Origin: Phoronis australis
Lineage: Eukaryota > Phoronida > Phoronidae
Length of the DNA: 64,000 nucleotides
Assembly (NCBI GenBank): GCA_002633005.1
Contig: NMRA01000392.1
Coordinates: 1 to 64,000 of the forward strand
Direction: 5' to 3'
The translations under genes and the position numbers were made by a program. The notes under the pieces were generated by a model that ran no database searches, was not told the DNA's origin, and saw only the letters and a list, made by a program, of their open reading frames with translations. Positions 21,032 through 32,698 of the stretch are shown piece after piece; position 1 is the first letter of the stretch; every line of letters starts with the position of its first letter.

Positions 21032-23041
21032 CTAAAAATAAATCACAAGGGACTTAGATTACGGTCTGTTATTACATGCAGCATGTTGCCTTTAAATATC
21101 CCATTCACCGGTTGATCCTCTCGACTTTCACTTTACGAAAATATATGAGCTGACAATGACCAGTTACTTAGATATTTTAGACATGTTTACAGGTACTCGT
21201 AACACTAAAAATCTATTCCAATTGATGGCAAGCAACTGGCTGGAAGTGCCGTTTTTGATTCATGTTTGTGAAAACGTTCACAACCGGCGTTCATGAATAA
21301 CATTCGTATTTAGGCATTATTATTTACAATCCAACACGAATCAACTTAAAACAATGATCACAAAATGCCACTCATGAGAGTGAGAAGGTGAAGATTTCTT
21401 GAGCGCTTTGAGTGTTTACCTCCAACTAATGAAATCTCCGTTGCTAGCAACTGCCTTCACTTTTCAGTCATCCAATACCGGGGCAACCGTTAGCTTTCTC
21501 AAGCCGTATCTAATCAACTTTTGGAATATTTCATTTACCATAAGTTGAATTTTGAACCTTGAAGCCAAATTTTATACGAACGAAATTCACTACCTCTGAA
21601 GTGTGGGACACAGTGAGCAAGTTCTGAAAATGTCAGCCGATCAGAGAAAGCTGCGCTCGCTCTCTTTTCCTAATCTGATAACTGTGCTCTCAGAGGCCCA
21701 AACGCCTGTGTCCCAGCTTCGCTACATCACACACTTTGCGATTTGACTTGAACAATGACGCCGCTTTCGCAGTTACTTTCATTATAGGTGGCGCTGTGTC
21801 AGAGGGTAGGAGTGACGCATTGTGTGACCAACAGGTGACGTGGATGACGGATTCCACATATCACAGTCCGCAAATATCCAAGGTGCAACTTGCCGACAAT
21901 ATCAAAATTCAAATTTCCAGAACAATTATTTTCTGTTTCATTCTGATAGAAATCTACTAAAATAGTTCAAAATAACAATATAATTAATTATAATATGCTA
22001 AATTGACCAAAACGTTTTCAAACTAAATAACGTTCCGCTCTAAAGCGTCCTTATATATAGCGGGCGGTCAAGCTTGCCGTAACTAACTTTTGCTTTTACC
22101 GTAAAGCTTCTTAAAGAAGCCGGCCGTTTATTTTACTTGGGTAGACCATACCTCAGTTTGAGACCAGCGTGTTTCAGAAATCTAACATTTATTAAGTAGC
22201 CCAAGTCTGCGATGACAAGGAGAAATTTCCGCGAACCTCCAGTACCCCCCGCCTTCTATTGGAAAATTAGTTTTTATTTACAGTTTCATGATTCTTCCAG
22301 TTTCCCACTTTTCGATCCCATCTGGATAAATTTGCTGTTAGAGCGGACCAGTATTGGTATTACGGCCGAAGTAGGCACTGTTGGTATTGTTCTTGAAGAT
22401 GGACTTAATGAATTACCTTTAACCTGCTGCTTCACTAAAACAACTTAAGTCAGCTGTGCCCGTTTTTTATGAGTTTGCTACAAATCGTCAGTTGTCGCCG
22501 TCGTCTGCCACACATTGGCCGAAATCAAGACCGATGTCTTTTCCAGTAAAATACGCTTAATCTCTGTCATTTATCGTCTGAGATTTCTGGATTTAAAGCG
22601 TTAGACTGCGACCGCAGCCTTGGTTTCGATTTTGCGCTGAGATTAGCACGGGTAATTCGACGTTGATTATGATTATTCCATGTTCATATACATTCAAATA
22701 CGTAACCAATATTATTACAAATCTTCACCAGTTTACATTAGTCATTAACTGAGACCACGTAATACCCGAGGCCAAGAATTAACTTGTAGACTGTGAATGT
22801 CTGCGTGGACACGATGCTCATGTATTCCGAATACACTAAGGATGTTGCACAGTATTTGAATCGTTTGTTCAACTGTTCGTTCCCAACACGTTTTTAAGAA
22901 CTTGTCTTACGAAACCGTAAAGCACCCAGAGTGGAAATTAACAACATTGAAGTTCCTCAACCAGATCAACCGTACTTGCGAGGATATCTATTCCTTATGT
23001 AGACAAACTTTCTGAACAATTACGATCTGTGTTCAGGACAT
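21032..23041 (-). other. stum intron, left part
   Basis: Non-coding sequence between exon 2 and the transposon at 23046. No conserved exon seen. A possible tRNA-like remnant near 22590-22640 is too weak to call. Confidence 0.5.
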
Positions 23042-23538
23042 TTAAAGGAGTATGCCACCCAAAAAACAACCCATTTTGTATCAATTTAGATGGAGTCAAG
23101 TTCTATTCGATAACGGCACGTTCGGTTGCGTTACCTGACACCTGACGGCAGACGGAGGTATTGAAATTATCCAATGACGTAATTGGTTTCACAGGCAGTC
23201 TTCTCAGCAGTTCACAACACGGGTTACTGGTGTCAGGTTATCGCTTGAATTCATCGTTTAACACCAATAAATAATCGAACTTTGATGTAAAACCCTTAAA
23301 AATACACCGAGTTCTTATAAAAACGTGTTGTTTAATTTCGCTGTTACGGATTTATTTTTATTTGGACACACCGTAGCCTACAAAGTTCGGCAGGCCAACT
23401 TACCAAGATCCATAGCAGGAGTTTAAGGTCTGTTCGAAGATAAATTCGAAGTATTCTTCCGTGAAATAGAGACAGGAGAACCCAGAACTGTGCTGTTTAA
23501 ACTTATGATTTTTGGAGTTCTAAACACACAAAACGCTT

Positions 23539-23655
23539 GTTATCCCGGCCGACCAGGGCTCAGAACTCGATCAGTCCCGTCGCGGCCGGACTGACTCGTT
23601 ATCCCGGCCAGTGGCTCGGAACCCGATCAGGCCCGTCGCGGCCGCCGGGACTGGC
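23539..23655. repeat. ~59-bp minisatellite inside family-2 transposon (2 units)
   Basis: GTTATCCCGGCC...GATCAG(G/T)CCCGTCGCGGCCG units start at 23539 and 23598. The copy at 62795 has three units and that at 40648 has one, so unit number varies among copies. Confidence 0.85.
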
Positions 23656-24175
23656 ACGAACATAAACCAGCTTGAGTTGGAAACTAAACCGACAGAAAAA
23701 CTATAATAGTGAGCCAAAGAAATAATGGGAATTAGCCACGAAACTGAAAATCTAGGCCTACTTACTAATTGTCGGTTGCCGCAACGTCGGGTTCCCCTTC
23801 CAGACCGTCGAGGCAAAGGTTGTACAGTAATAATGATTTGAATAATGTATTTAGTGTATTTCTGAATAAAGATTCCCCTAACATGTGACCATAGATATGA
23901 AATCGGGTAGTTGTTTCACAACAGCTTTCTGTCAGCAAACACTGAATTAGCATGCGCTCACACGGCCTCGGTGTCCGGTCATTGCCGGCATCAAAACCCG
24001 GTAATTACCGCAGTGGTTTATTCAATACTAGCTTCTCAACATTTGCACTCACAAATACTGCAAAGGCATTACAAATTGTATCTAATGAGACAGACTTTGT
24101 TTCAGGTTTATATAAGCATTAGTTAGGATGAGAATAATTCATTTTGAAACAGAACGCAGAATAATAAACGTCTAC

Positions 24176-24304
24176 ATGGCATCTCGCCCGGCGCCAATCA
24201 CGACTTCGTTAGTCAAGAGCTCATCCGACGAAGACTTCACGGATAGTATCGGTAGGTTTCACAGCTATCAATTCGAGCCGAAATACACTATCAAGAAATA
24301 CTAG
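24176..24304 (+). pseudogene. P2X7-ballast-like protein, N-terminal remnant (family-2 transposon)
   Basis: ATG followed by 42 codons, beginning MASRPAPITTSLVKSSSDED and continuing to RFHSYQFEPKYT before a stop caused by a one-base deletion relative to the copy at 63513. The layout (short Ser/Asp-rich leader, then aromatic-x-FEPEY-(T/N)) matches the minus-strand frame at 28796 in the family-1 transposon, which continues into the Cys-rich block. Here that block is lost by the internal deletion. Function unknown; assignment is by comparison within this window. Confidence 0.55.
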
Positions 24305-24309
24305 AGAGG

Positions 24310-24560
24310 CGCCGTGAACATGCACAGGCAACGGGACGTATGAATAGTTCTTTGGTAAGCCGGAATTCGTCAGAGAAATCACTGTCGACGAAATGCCGGC
24401 CACAGACACGGAGATGTTTCACGGCCTCATACTTCCTATATTATTAGCGTACTTTTCATTCTTCACTACCACGAGCCACTTCCTAAGCATTTCAGGCTCT
24501 CGAAGAAATCGGAAAAACGATATACCCGCTTCCTTTGCAGCTTAATAGTTCGGACAAGCG
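24310..24560 (-). pseudogene. THAP-domain remnant (family-2 transposon, copy A)
   Basis: Minus-strand frames read SFFRFLREPEMLRKWLVVVK, which matches the middle of a THAP domain (F-x-F-P, then W at the DNA-binding core). Indels then shift the frame, with the equivalent of the C-x-x-H end appearing as SVAGISSTVI in another frame; the better-kept copy at 63633-63900 shows it as VCGWHFVDSDF. THAP domains bind DNA through a C2CH zinc site and occur in P-element-like and Kolobok transposases. Broken, no product expected. Confidence 0.7.
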
Positions 24561-24757
24561 GGAACCAGTGCACCGCGATATAGCGGCATTCACTCTGCAG
24601 ACGAACCACTGACGTCGCTGCGTCGTTTCTCACCTTCCTCACAGGTTAACGCGACACCTCTCGGCAAGGTGAGGTCGACCGTATAAGAGGCGATGTATAT
24701 ATAGACCGATTAAGACGGTAAAAAAGACAAATTAAATCGGGTGGCATTCTCCTTTAA

Positions 24758-27425
24758 TATAACCACGTCACCCAAGATAGGTAACTATAAAATATTTGAC
24801 CACGTCTTGCAAACCGTTTGGCACTTTGAGACAAAAACTCGTGGACCCTAAGAACAAACTACCTGAGGGAAAGATAGTTAGTGTGGTCTATGGATTACAG
24901 TGTGGAGAGTGCCCTGAAACTGGTAGGTGAAACTAAGCAGTCCTTGAAACCACGGTTGTCCCAACATCGTCGGCCTAACTACGGTGACACATATGACTGC
25001 CGTGTATACCCACTGTCAGGGATCTGGTCACAGCTTTGGCCTTTACAATGTACTAATCCTTGACAAGGAGTTAAGTTGAACGGGGAGTCAACGAGCGTAC
25101 ATGTATATATAATCATACAAGCACCCAAGGGGAGGGGGTGCTCGGGCGAACTGGACAAAAAAGGTCCACCTAAGAGAAACAAAAACTCCGAAAAGTAGAA
25201 AACTAGACAAAAGTCCGCTAAAAAGACAGGAACTATTAAAATTCGACGAATGCAAAATTCCTTGATGAAGGTAACCCCTGAATTTTAGTAAAAGGTCCAC
25301 ACTCTCAAAAATTTGAGCGCCCCATTTTTAAGCTGGGTGCGCTCATGTATAAGAAATATTTGAAAATCCATTTTTGAACTTGGGACAGAATTCTGACTAA
25401 AGTTTCCCGCCGATTTTCTCAACTCCGACGAATCAACCAGAGGTCGCACAAGCTTGAAAAAGCCAGCAGACGCTGGCGAAACATTGCCCGTTCATCTCAC
25501 GTAAGTTCAGTAACGACTCATAATTTTCTTCGTATTATACTCGTACTGAATGAGTCATAATATACATCGATCTTGTAAGTTCTGGTTATTTATTTTGAAA
25601 GAGACGAAGTCAAAGTGAAATAGCATAATTTGGGACTTTGTTTTGATATTTAAACTGGTTGGCGTTAAAATTCATTTTGTACAAATTCTTAAAAAGAATA
25701 AAGCCGACGGAGTATCTTTAGCTGTCTATGAGTAGTAAGATTAATGACAATTACTTTGGTTTTTGGCCTGAATTATCTCAAAGATCAAAACATCCCATAA
25801 CTAGAGTTACTCCTAAATGTTGACCAATATTCAAAATTCATGTTTCCACATGGCTCAACAAACTGTTGCTACAAAAGAAAATGATTTATAGATAACTATT
25901 TTCCCAACTCTTCAGAATTAGCCGGGAGTGTGTTGCAACACGTTCTGTGGTTCAAATGTTAGTTGTGACAGCTTCCACTGTTTGAAGCCAAAGAACATCA
26001 GTGGCAAATCTAGGATATCGCAGGGGGTTCCACATTTTGTCGGTAGACAGCAGCGCAAATCGTGACTGTAGAGGTGCGTAGCGCAGGACGGGAAGGGCGA
26101 AGGTGGGGAAGGTTTTTTTCCTCTTCATTCCACAGTGCACCCATACACTATCGATAATTTATGGTGGAGCAAACCATGGAAACGGAGTGGTAGTGCGCAG
26201 CGCCACAACCGGTCGCCAGGTATAGCACGATCATACAGACCGGTAGCGAAATTAATTTCCTTAGTTACCCTTATAATTGCTCCTGGACGCTTGAAATGGG
26301 GTCTGAGCCTCACCCCCACCCCCTCTCACGCACACACAAACTAAAACTCCCACAAATTGTCAAATCTTGTTTCGGCTGCATAATAATAATTACCAGTTTT
26401 AATTAATAAACTCAATATTTCCTCACGCTTTTGCTGCTTTATTATTATATTTATGCAAGAAGCTGACCCCTGCCTCCCCCCTCTTAAATCCGCCTATGAA
26501 CATATGTTGAATCAGTATCAGGTTACCTTCAGCCACTTAAGTGTCGTCAAATGAAATCTCAATATAAGTCGGCAGGGGAGCAGGACCGCAAGAATCGCGA
26601 GAGGTCGGAGGTGCCGTGAGTTAGTGTCCAGAGTTTGACCAAGTTGAATTTTATGCGTACCCCGCAGCCCGCAGTAATTTGCACTCTTGAAGACTCTGTG
26701 ATGTGCACTGATGTGATATGTGTTTGCTTTTCTACTTTTTACTTCTACGTGCATCACAATTTCTGCATTTCATACTTTTGTTAAACAATTCCCTCATTTT
26801 CCCTGCTTTTTTGAAACTGCTTGAAAGACTGTAAAGTCACCACTAAGCATAAATATCAGGTATATGCTGTGGTAAATGTAATTCAGAGTAGTTTCATATT
26901 CTGCCACCAGATGACAGTACAAGGAAAAGTTTACATTGGAGCAGTACATGTACTTTGTACACCTATTGATGAGATGGAAATTTTCAAACTAAAATTACCA
27001 GGTCAAAATACTGACGACATATATTTTCAAAGCTTCTACAATCAGTTCCCACTGACTAGAATGTATGTTTAACGGACTGAAATCTCAGATTGCAGAACAT
27101 AATGGTTTTGATATTTATTATTGAGAAGCGTTCATCAAGAGATCGATTATGTGACAACAAAGAAAAGAAAATCACTAGCAGTAATTGTAACCTAATAACA
27201 TCATCCGGCTATTAGTTGGGCAACTCGTTTCATTATCATCCAAATTCGTCGTCAATGATATTGACTCAGCTGAGCCGACACATTTGAATTGTTAGGCCAT
27301 CTACTACCATAGGTTAATTAAGAAATTGAGAACAACTGAAAAACTGAATGTGTTTGTGTTTTAATAAGTATCCTAGCAATAGTAAAACCAGGAGGTCCTT
27401 TTTATCAAAGGTCGCACGCCTTGTC
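24758..27425 (-). other. stum intron between two transposons
   Basis: Non-coding. A short stretch at 25440-25500 (gccagcagacgctggcgaaac) resembles retroelement 3'-end sequence. Frames such as 26821-27072 (+) show no family motif. Confidence 0.5.
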
Positions 27426-27684
27426 TTAAAGGCGAAGGCAACCTTTTTCCATGTCATTTTGAGCTAAAATAAGGTTGGTTGGTTATCCTAGACATATTTT
27501 CCACTTAATTACAGCTTTTCGTAATTTTATTAATTACTCGTCCGCTACTCCGGAAGTGACGTTTTAGGAGGCAAGCATTTCGCGCCAATTTCTTTTCATA
27601 TAGTCTGACTGTGAGAGATGCCGAGTCAGTCATTGTTCTACCTCGGTTGTGTTGAGTTCCGTCGTCATTTGCTAGTCAGTCAAC

Positions 27685-28692
27685 ATGCCACACTGTTGCT
27701 GCATACCAGGATGTACTAATTATCGGTTCACGCGCGCTTTGGGAGTACCTTTGCATCGCTTTCCGATGGATGACACACTTCGCCGTACTTGGCTCGTTCG
27801 TGTGAAGAACCCAGCGTTACCCGTCCACGCAACGTACAAAGCAGTGGAGAATTACCGTGTGTATGGCAAGCACTTTCTGCCGTCCGATTACGAAAGGGAT
27901 TTGTACGCTGAACTGATGAAGGTCCCTGCGAAACAACGTCTGAAGAAGGATGCCATTCCGTCTGTGTTGATTCCCGGCAGTGCCCCGTCGCCACCCCCGA
28001 GAAGTGCGTTTTTGAAGCGAGAAGCCTCGCGAGCTGTGGCCAGTACAGTGACTGGAGCCAGTGGAGGCACTTCATCTACTGTCACCCGTGCCTCCGAACG
28101 TACCCCAGAGCGTGCAATTCCTGGAACCAGTAGTGATTCGCCCTGTGCTGTTTTCTCCAGCCCAGAGCCTCTAAGCAGCCCTGCAGCGATATTGAGTAGT
28201 GGGAGTGATTACAGGCTCAGTTCGACACCCAGTGAAGAGGACAGTTCGTCGTCCAGTGAACAGATCGGTGAGCCAAACTTTGATAAGTTTATTGTGGACT
28301 TGTCTAAAGTGTTGGAGCTATTTAGAAGGTGCCAGGTGTGTGGCGAGGGAGTCACACGACACGATGTAAGCAGTTTGGGTGCTCAGGTCACCATCCAGTG
28401 GGAGTGTGTCGCGGGACACTCTGGCAAGTGGGACAGTTGTTCCTCTGTCCGTGGTATGCCGGAGGTCCACTTAACCGTGTCCAGTAGTGGCTTGGCCTCG
28501 TCGAACTCTGAACAGCACAAGCATTCCATTGAGGTAGGCATAACAACGCACACAGTGCATTTGCACCAAGATGTGTCACCACGTCTGTCCTCAGTAGCCG
28601 CCTCGTTTCTCTCAACAGCTGCCTGTGCCTGTGCGTACTCTGCCTCGTTATACTCGGGCTCAAACATGTACCCACTCACTGAATGTCTGTGA
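27685..28692 (+). pseudogene. THAP-domain transposase, N-terminal part, truncated by fusion
   Basis: A 335-codon frame. Residues 1-90 are a THAP domain: MPHCCCIPGC with the first zinc cysteines, HRFP, a Trp at residue 36, and a C-terminal AVPTIF-like AIPSVL. The third zinc ligand is lost: the usual Cys-x-x-His reads VYGKHF (Cys to Tyr). After a Ser/Pro-rich linker, residues about 205-255 form a zinc-ribbon-like segment (RCQVCGEGV ... QWECVAGHSGKWDSC), common between THAP and catalytic domain in such proteins. From about 28452 the frame is the antisense of the neighbouring P2X7-like gene and is meaningless. No catalytic domain remains. The mutated ligand probably destroys DNA binding. Confidence 0.85.
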
Positions 28693-28796
28693 AAAAATTC
28701 CTCGTCACCACTGCTGTGAACAAGGTCTCCGTCACTCACACTACTGTCACTGTGATACGGGTCACCGACTCCAGCCATTTTCAGCTTACAACACAC
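28452..28796 (-). pseudogene. P2X7-ballast-like protein, N-terminal part (family-1 transposon)
   Basis: Minus-strand frame from ATG at 28796 (a second ATG, MAGVGDPYH, six codons on). A Ser/Asp/Glu-rich leader is followed by GYMFEPEYNEAEYAQAQAAV, an Arg/Glu-rich stretch, and WCKCTVCVVMPTSMECLCC. This order (FEPEY, then W-C-x-C-x2-C...MPT..EC.CC.E) matches the Cys-rich intracellular ballast domain of P2X7 receptors and the many channel-less invertebrate proteins that share it. The family's later Cys/His part is missing; from about 28452 the frame runs antisense into the THAP gene and opens to 28383. Role in the transposon unknown. Confidence 0.65.
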
Positions 28797-29114
28797 TAAA
28801 CAATCCCTAAATCCAACGTAGTTGAATTCTCTACTAACCTATCTTGCCGCAGAATACTCGCCGATGGAAAGTGGTGGCGACAATTGTTGAAAACGGCACA
28901 AACCAAAAGTAGAATAGAACAGATTGGCACGGTAAAGTCAACGCAAAACCAAGTGGCGGGAAACGCTTGCCTCCTAAAACGTCACTTCCGGAGTAGCGGA
29001 CGAGTAATTTATAAAATTACGAAAAGCTGTAATTAGGTGGAAAATATGTCTAGGATAACCAACCAACCTTATTTTAGCTCAAATGACATGGAAAAAGGTT
29101 GCCTTCGCCTTTAA

Positions 29115-29279
29115 CAATCGCAACTTTTATCTTGCACACAGTTCATGAAGTCCCATGCAGCGCCATCTTTGAGACACATTCTTTTGGTTCATATTTTATC
29201 TAGAGTTGGAACCCTTCGATTTGGTTTTTTAATACGGCGATTTAGCGTCCCTAATCTTGAACCTTTGGTTAAGAGTGCA
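29115..29279. other. Short spacer in the stum intron
   Basis: Between the transposon's TTAA and the LINE 3' end; no feature recognised. Confidence 0.5.
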
Positions 29280-29800
29280 GATTATCTGATGTTTTGCGGT
29301 GCATCAGACGTGCACGGGCCAGGCGTACAATTCAGATCAAAACCAGATGAGCCTATTGCATGAAACACCTGAGTAAAACTCACGAGAGCCTCGATATCGG
29401 TCAACAGACAGGTTTTTCCATTTGTTGCCAAGAACTATGCATCAATGTTGCCATCCAGGGGCTTGCCCTTTAGCCTATGAAAAACTGGGCAACACTCTAA
29501 CAGATGTTCAGGTTTTTCAACATCAGTACCACATCCAAGACACATTGTTCTGCTCACAATCGTGATGTGCATGTGCCTGTCGGGCAACGTTTTTGTGATT
29601 TGTTGGAATTTGGAAAATGTGTCTAATGGTCAATCTATCAAGACTCGAATGGGTTTTTGAACTTTTTGATATATTGGTCATATTGGGAAAGTTCTCCTTG
29701 GTTCGCCTGCAAGAGTTACAGTGAAATGTCCATTGAGCTGCTGACGAGGAGCCTACCCAGTTGCGTACACACTCCTCTTGCAGCATCTGTTAATATCGAA
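29280..29800 (-). mobile_element. 3'-end fragment of the RNase H-type LINE, copy 2
   Basis: Minus-strand match to 1524-2045: shared landmarks include ttagcctat(g/a)aaaaactgggca, ctccttggt(t/c), and the coded segment (S)CR(R/E)TKENFPN, SLDRL(T/G)IRH. The 3' tail keeps ggtgcatcagacgtgc, preceded by a possible TCTGATG/CATCAGA hairpin. Heavily 5'-truncated: only the C-terminal domain and 3' UTR remain. It lies in the stum intron in the same orientation as that gene. Confidence 0.85.
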
Positions 29801-32430
29801 ACAGCAAATGGAGGTACATGGTGAACCTGCTGCTCCACTACTCCAGTTAATTGATAGCTTCAACGGGAGTATAAACAGTAACTAACTTGATTCTTCCAGT
29901 TTGAAGTTTGCCTGATCTAATTAGTTAACATGTATCGCTGTTTGACACTTTAATAAAGGTGGACATTAAATGTGAATAAGCTCAAGATGCAGGAAGCATC
30001 ATTTTATGACGATGCATATGCAAAACCGGCAGCACTAGCCCAAACTGGCTGCTTCGCGACAGTAAAAATATACCTAAGCTAAACAAAAGAGCGCAGATCT
30101 AAAAGTTATACTGGTAAACAAAATAAAATATGTAGGGGTAGAAATATATATCCTTAGCATGCAAAGAAACATAATTACAATACTATGGATTATTTTCATT
30201 CATTTTGTAGAACAAACATAAGTTTAAAACTCTACACTTACATTATGCCCCAGTTCAGGTCCTCAGCAGTCGCTGACAAATCTTATGGCGCATAGCTGAT
30301 TTTGTTCTAGTTTATTTTAGAGTTTTCTTTAGTGCAGGAGCGCCAAGCTAATGGGCAATGATTGAAGTTACTGAGTATAAATGCATGAAATATGGTGATT
30401 TTGCTATTTGTGGTAAGGCATTTCGTCGGCTTTCTGATCTCATCTCATTAGGACTGTCAATTAAGATCAGTCCTGCACATTTGTTTGGCTAACTGCATGA
30501 TCTATTTTGCAATTCAGCTCAGCTTGTCTCATTAACATTTCCTGTTTTCATAAACTGAGGCAAATGTCCTGAGGTATTCCACAAAGATGCACGGCCATAA
30601 CTTTGATAATGGCGAGTCAGTTTCGATCGGTAAAACATAATTAATCATGATTTAAACTAGTTTGTTTTCTGTCATTAAGGTTTTGAATGAAAATATCACC
30701 GTCAAAAGCTTATCACTGCCTGATATCAATGTTGCGTAATGACTTAAGAATTTTGAAGCAGCACAATTATTTCCTCATTATTTCCATCACTACGAGTGAC
30801 CCGCACTTTTGCACCCCTATAAAAGGCGGTCTAATTCGACAGACCCAGTATATAATTTGCCATCTTCCAAAACAGTGCGACAGTCGTAAACTGCTCCCAA
30901 AGTGCCAAACTATATAATTCACAATCAAACAATATCAGACCTATTGTTGATCAGAGAAAAAACGCAGCATTCGCAACAAGCTAGGTGCCAACGAAGGTCT
31001 CAACTACGATGTAGTGCACAGCCTGTGAAAAACGAGCCGCAGGTGACGCCGAATGCCTATGAAGTGACGTGATGCCTATGGGATGTTGCACTCCTCATAT
31101 GTAACTTTCCAACAACACTCATGATGGAGTCTTCGGCCAAGTTGGGACACAGAAGCTATTGCGCGTAAAAAACTGATATATCAGCGAGGTACAGCCATTG
31201 GTGTTAATAGACTAATTTTGCTGTTATAAAGCAGGCCCAAATAGGAAAGTAAACAATGTGGGGATGGAGCAGAAATTACTTTGACTTCGCCGAAACGTTT
31301 GCACTGCGTTCACTGCCCCCATGGAACAAAATTTCCCCTTACTACCGGCGACCACTTCGGCCCCCTTAGTCGTTGCCAATTTCGCACCTTCCCGTCATAG
31401 TGAGCAAACACCGGGAAGGTCATGTTTCAAAAACATATCATCACAGAGTGTCACGTTTAGACATGAAAACGTTACACGCGTTGCGCGTTCAGGATATGAT
31501 TTTTACCATGCATCACCACCTAGGAATTTAGTTGACTGAACAACGTCTTGGAAACTTCGGTTATAATTTCCCCTATATTTCGGAGACTGAAAATGCGGCA
31601 TAAGGAAAAAATTCCAGTTTGGAGATACGCTTTGGAAGTACACTTTGAAAGAGTAAGATTCCGTACGCTGCCTTATGGGTTATTTCGACATTTTTGGATA
31701 GTCAGCCAGATAAAATTTGCAAGGTTTTCTACATAAACTTTTGATGGCATCACATATCACAATCACATCCCGTATATCTGGTTCCAGTCAAAGAAGCCAC
31801 TTGTGATTGGTGTGATTGTTTATTTAAATTAGTCATTATGTAAATTGATAAGCTCAGTTACACAGAGATTTTGTTACGAATGACTATGTCGTTGATATGG
31901 TTTAACTTTGAAGTATAGGACGGTGTCTAATTATTCCAACTGCTCTAATATGACAAAGCGCAAAGGCAGTCTGTGACTGACTCTGAGAGTCACATTCGTT
32001 CAAGTGATTCAACACGATTCGCTTTGGGATTTGTCTGTGTTTTCTGATTTCACTGCATTCACAAGTTGTTAGTTAATCTCATGACTCTCGTGTACCGTGA
32101 ATAATCACCTGTTACCATGCTAAGAATTTGCTGTGTTGCTGAGATGGGTTGGGTATCGTTGCCATGGTAATCAGGTATTTTCATGATCAAGATTACCAAT
32201 TTTAGGTTTGATGGCAGTCATGTTATCACGTTAGAAGGCAGGCAACCATGCCCAAATCATTTTAGTGACCCTCCTTAAATCCTAAGGGACTTGCCAAGCT
32301 TGAACGTGCGCTGTTGCCATAGTAACCAGATATTTTGGAATAACAACAGTGCAGTAAGCTGCACACGCCTTATACCAATGAAAGTTTAAAGACTATAAAC
32401 AGCCTAAAGCAACCCCTTCTCGTTCTATCA
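29801..32430 (-). other. stum intron; no feature recognised
   Basis: AT-rich, with short frames only (72 codons at most) and no family motif. No TIR pair or tandem array noticed. Confidence 0.5.
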
Positions 32431-32443
32431 AAGATGTACCATA

Positions 32444-32685
32444 TTAAAAAAATAACTGCAGGTGGTCTGATACTCGTTGTACCAGACGTGTGCAGGCCGC
32501 GCATGTGGGTCCATTGCAGTGATCACCTGGAACCATTTCTATGGTTTATTAACATATAACTAAAACCGAGCTGAGGTGCTAGAAATCTGTCTGAAGGGTT
32601 GGGCAGTGTGACCCAGTGGGTCTCGAACCCACGACCTCGAGTAAAGAAAGCGGGCACCTATCACACTAAGCCACACTGCCTCATC
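32444..32685 (-). mobile_element. tRNA-derived SINE, copy 2, with clear 13-bp target duplication
   Basis: Same family as 1069-1305. The minus strand has head GGCAGTGTGGCTTAGTG, box B in GTGGG TTCGAGA CCCAC, a middle region, and a 3' tail with the GTCTGATAC/GTACCAGAC hairpin, then an AT-rich end. The duplication aagatgtaccata lies at 32431-32443 and 32686-32698, which fixes the full-length unit at 242 bp. Confidence 0.88.
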
Positions 32686-32698
32686 AAGATGTACCATA

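Larger units (their letters stand above)
23046..24753. mobile_element. Kolobok-like THAP transposon, family 2, complete deletion derivative (copy A)
   Basis: TTAA flanks both sides (23042-23045, 24754-24757). Ends AGGAGTATGCCACCC and GGGTGGCATTCTCCT are 15-bp inverted repeats with one mismatch. A + strand reading frame with an YQFEP(K/E)Y motif starts at 24176. A THAP-like frame reads inward from the right on minus (about 24310-24560). The left half contains a GC-rich minisatellite (2 units, 23539-23655). Length 1708 bp. Other copies: 39001-40985, 62303-64000, and perhaps an end fragment at 37608-37640. It lies in the stum intron. Confidence 0.85.
27430..29110. mobile_element. Kolobok-like THAP transposon, family 1, complete two-gene derivative (copy a)
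   Basis: Flanked by TTAA (27426-27429, 29111-29114), with near-identical TIRs of about 155 bp (27430-27586 and 28956-29110) starting AGGCGAAGGCAACC. Inside are two inward-reading frames: THAP plus zinc-ribbon protein on + from 27685, and a P2X7-ballast-like protein on minus from 28796. They meet near 28450, where the rest of both genes is missing. TTAA duplication and THAP fit the Kolobok superfamily, whose transposases are much longer than 335 residues, so this copy is non-autonomous. The TIRs differ at only a few positions, suggesting fairly recent insertion. It lies in the stum intron. Confidence 0.9.

Noticed and set aside
28453-28692. C-terminal 80 codons of the THAP frame as a real protein domain
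   Set aside because: They are exactly antisense to the P2X7-like frame beyond the deletion junction, so they are an accidental extension.
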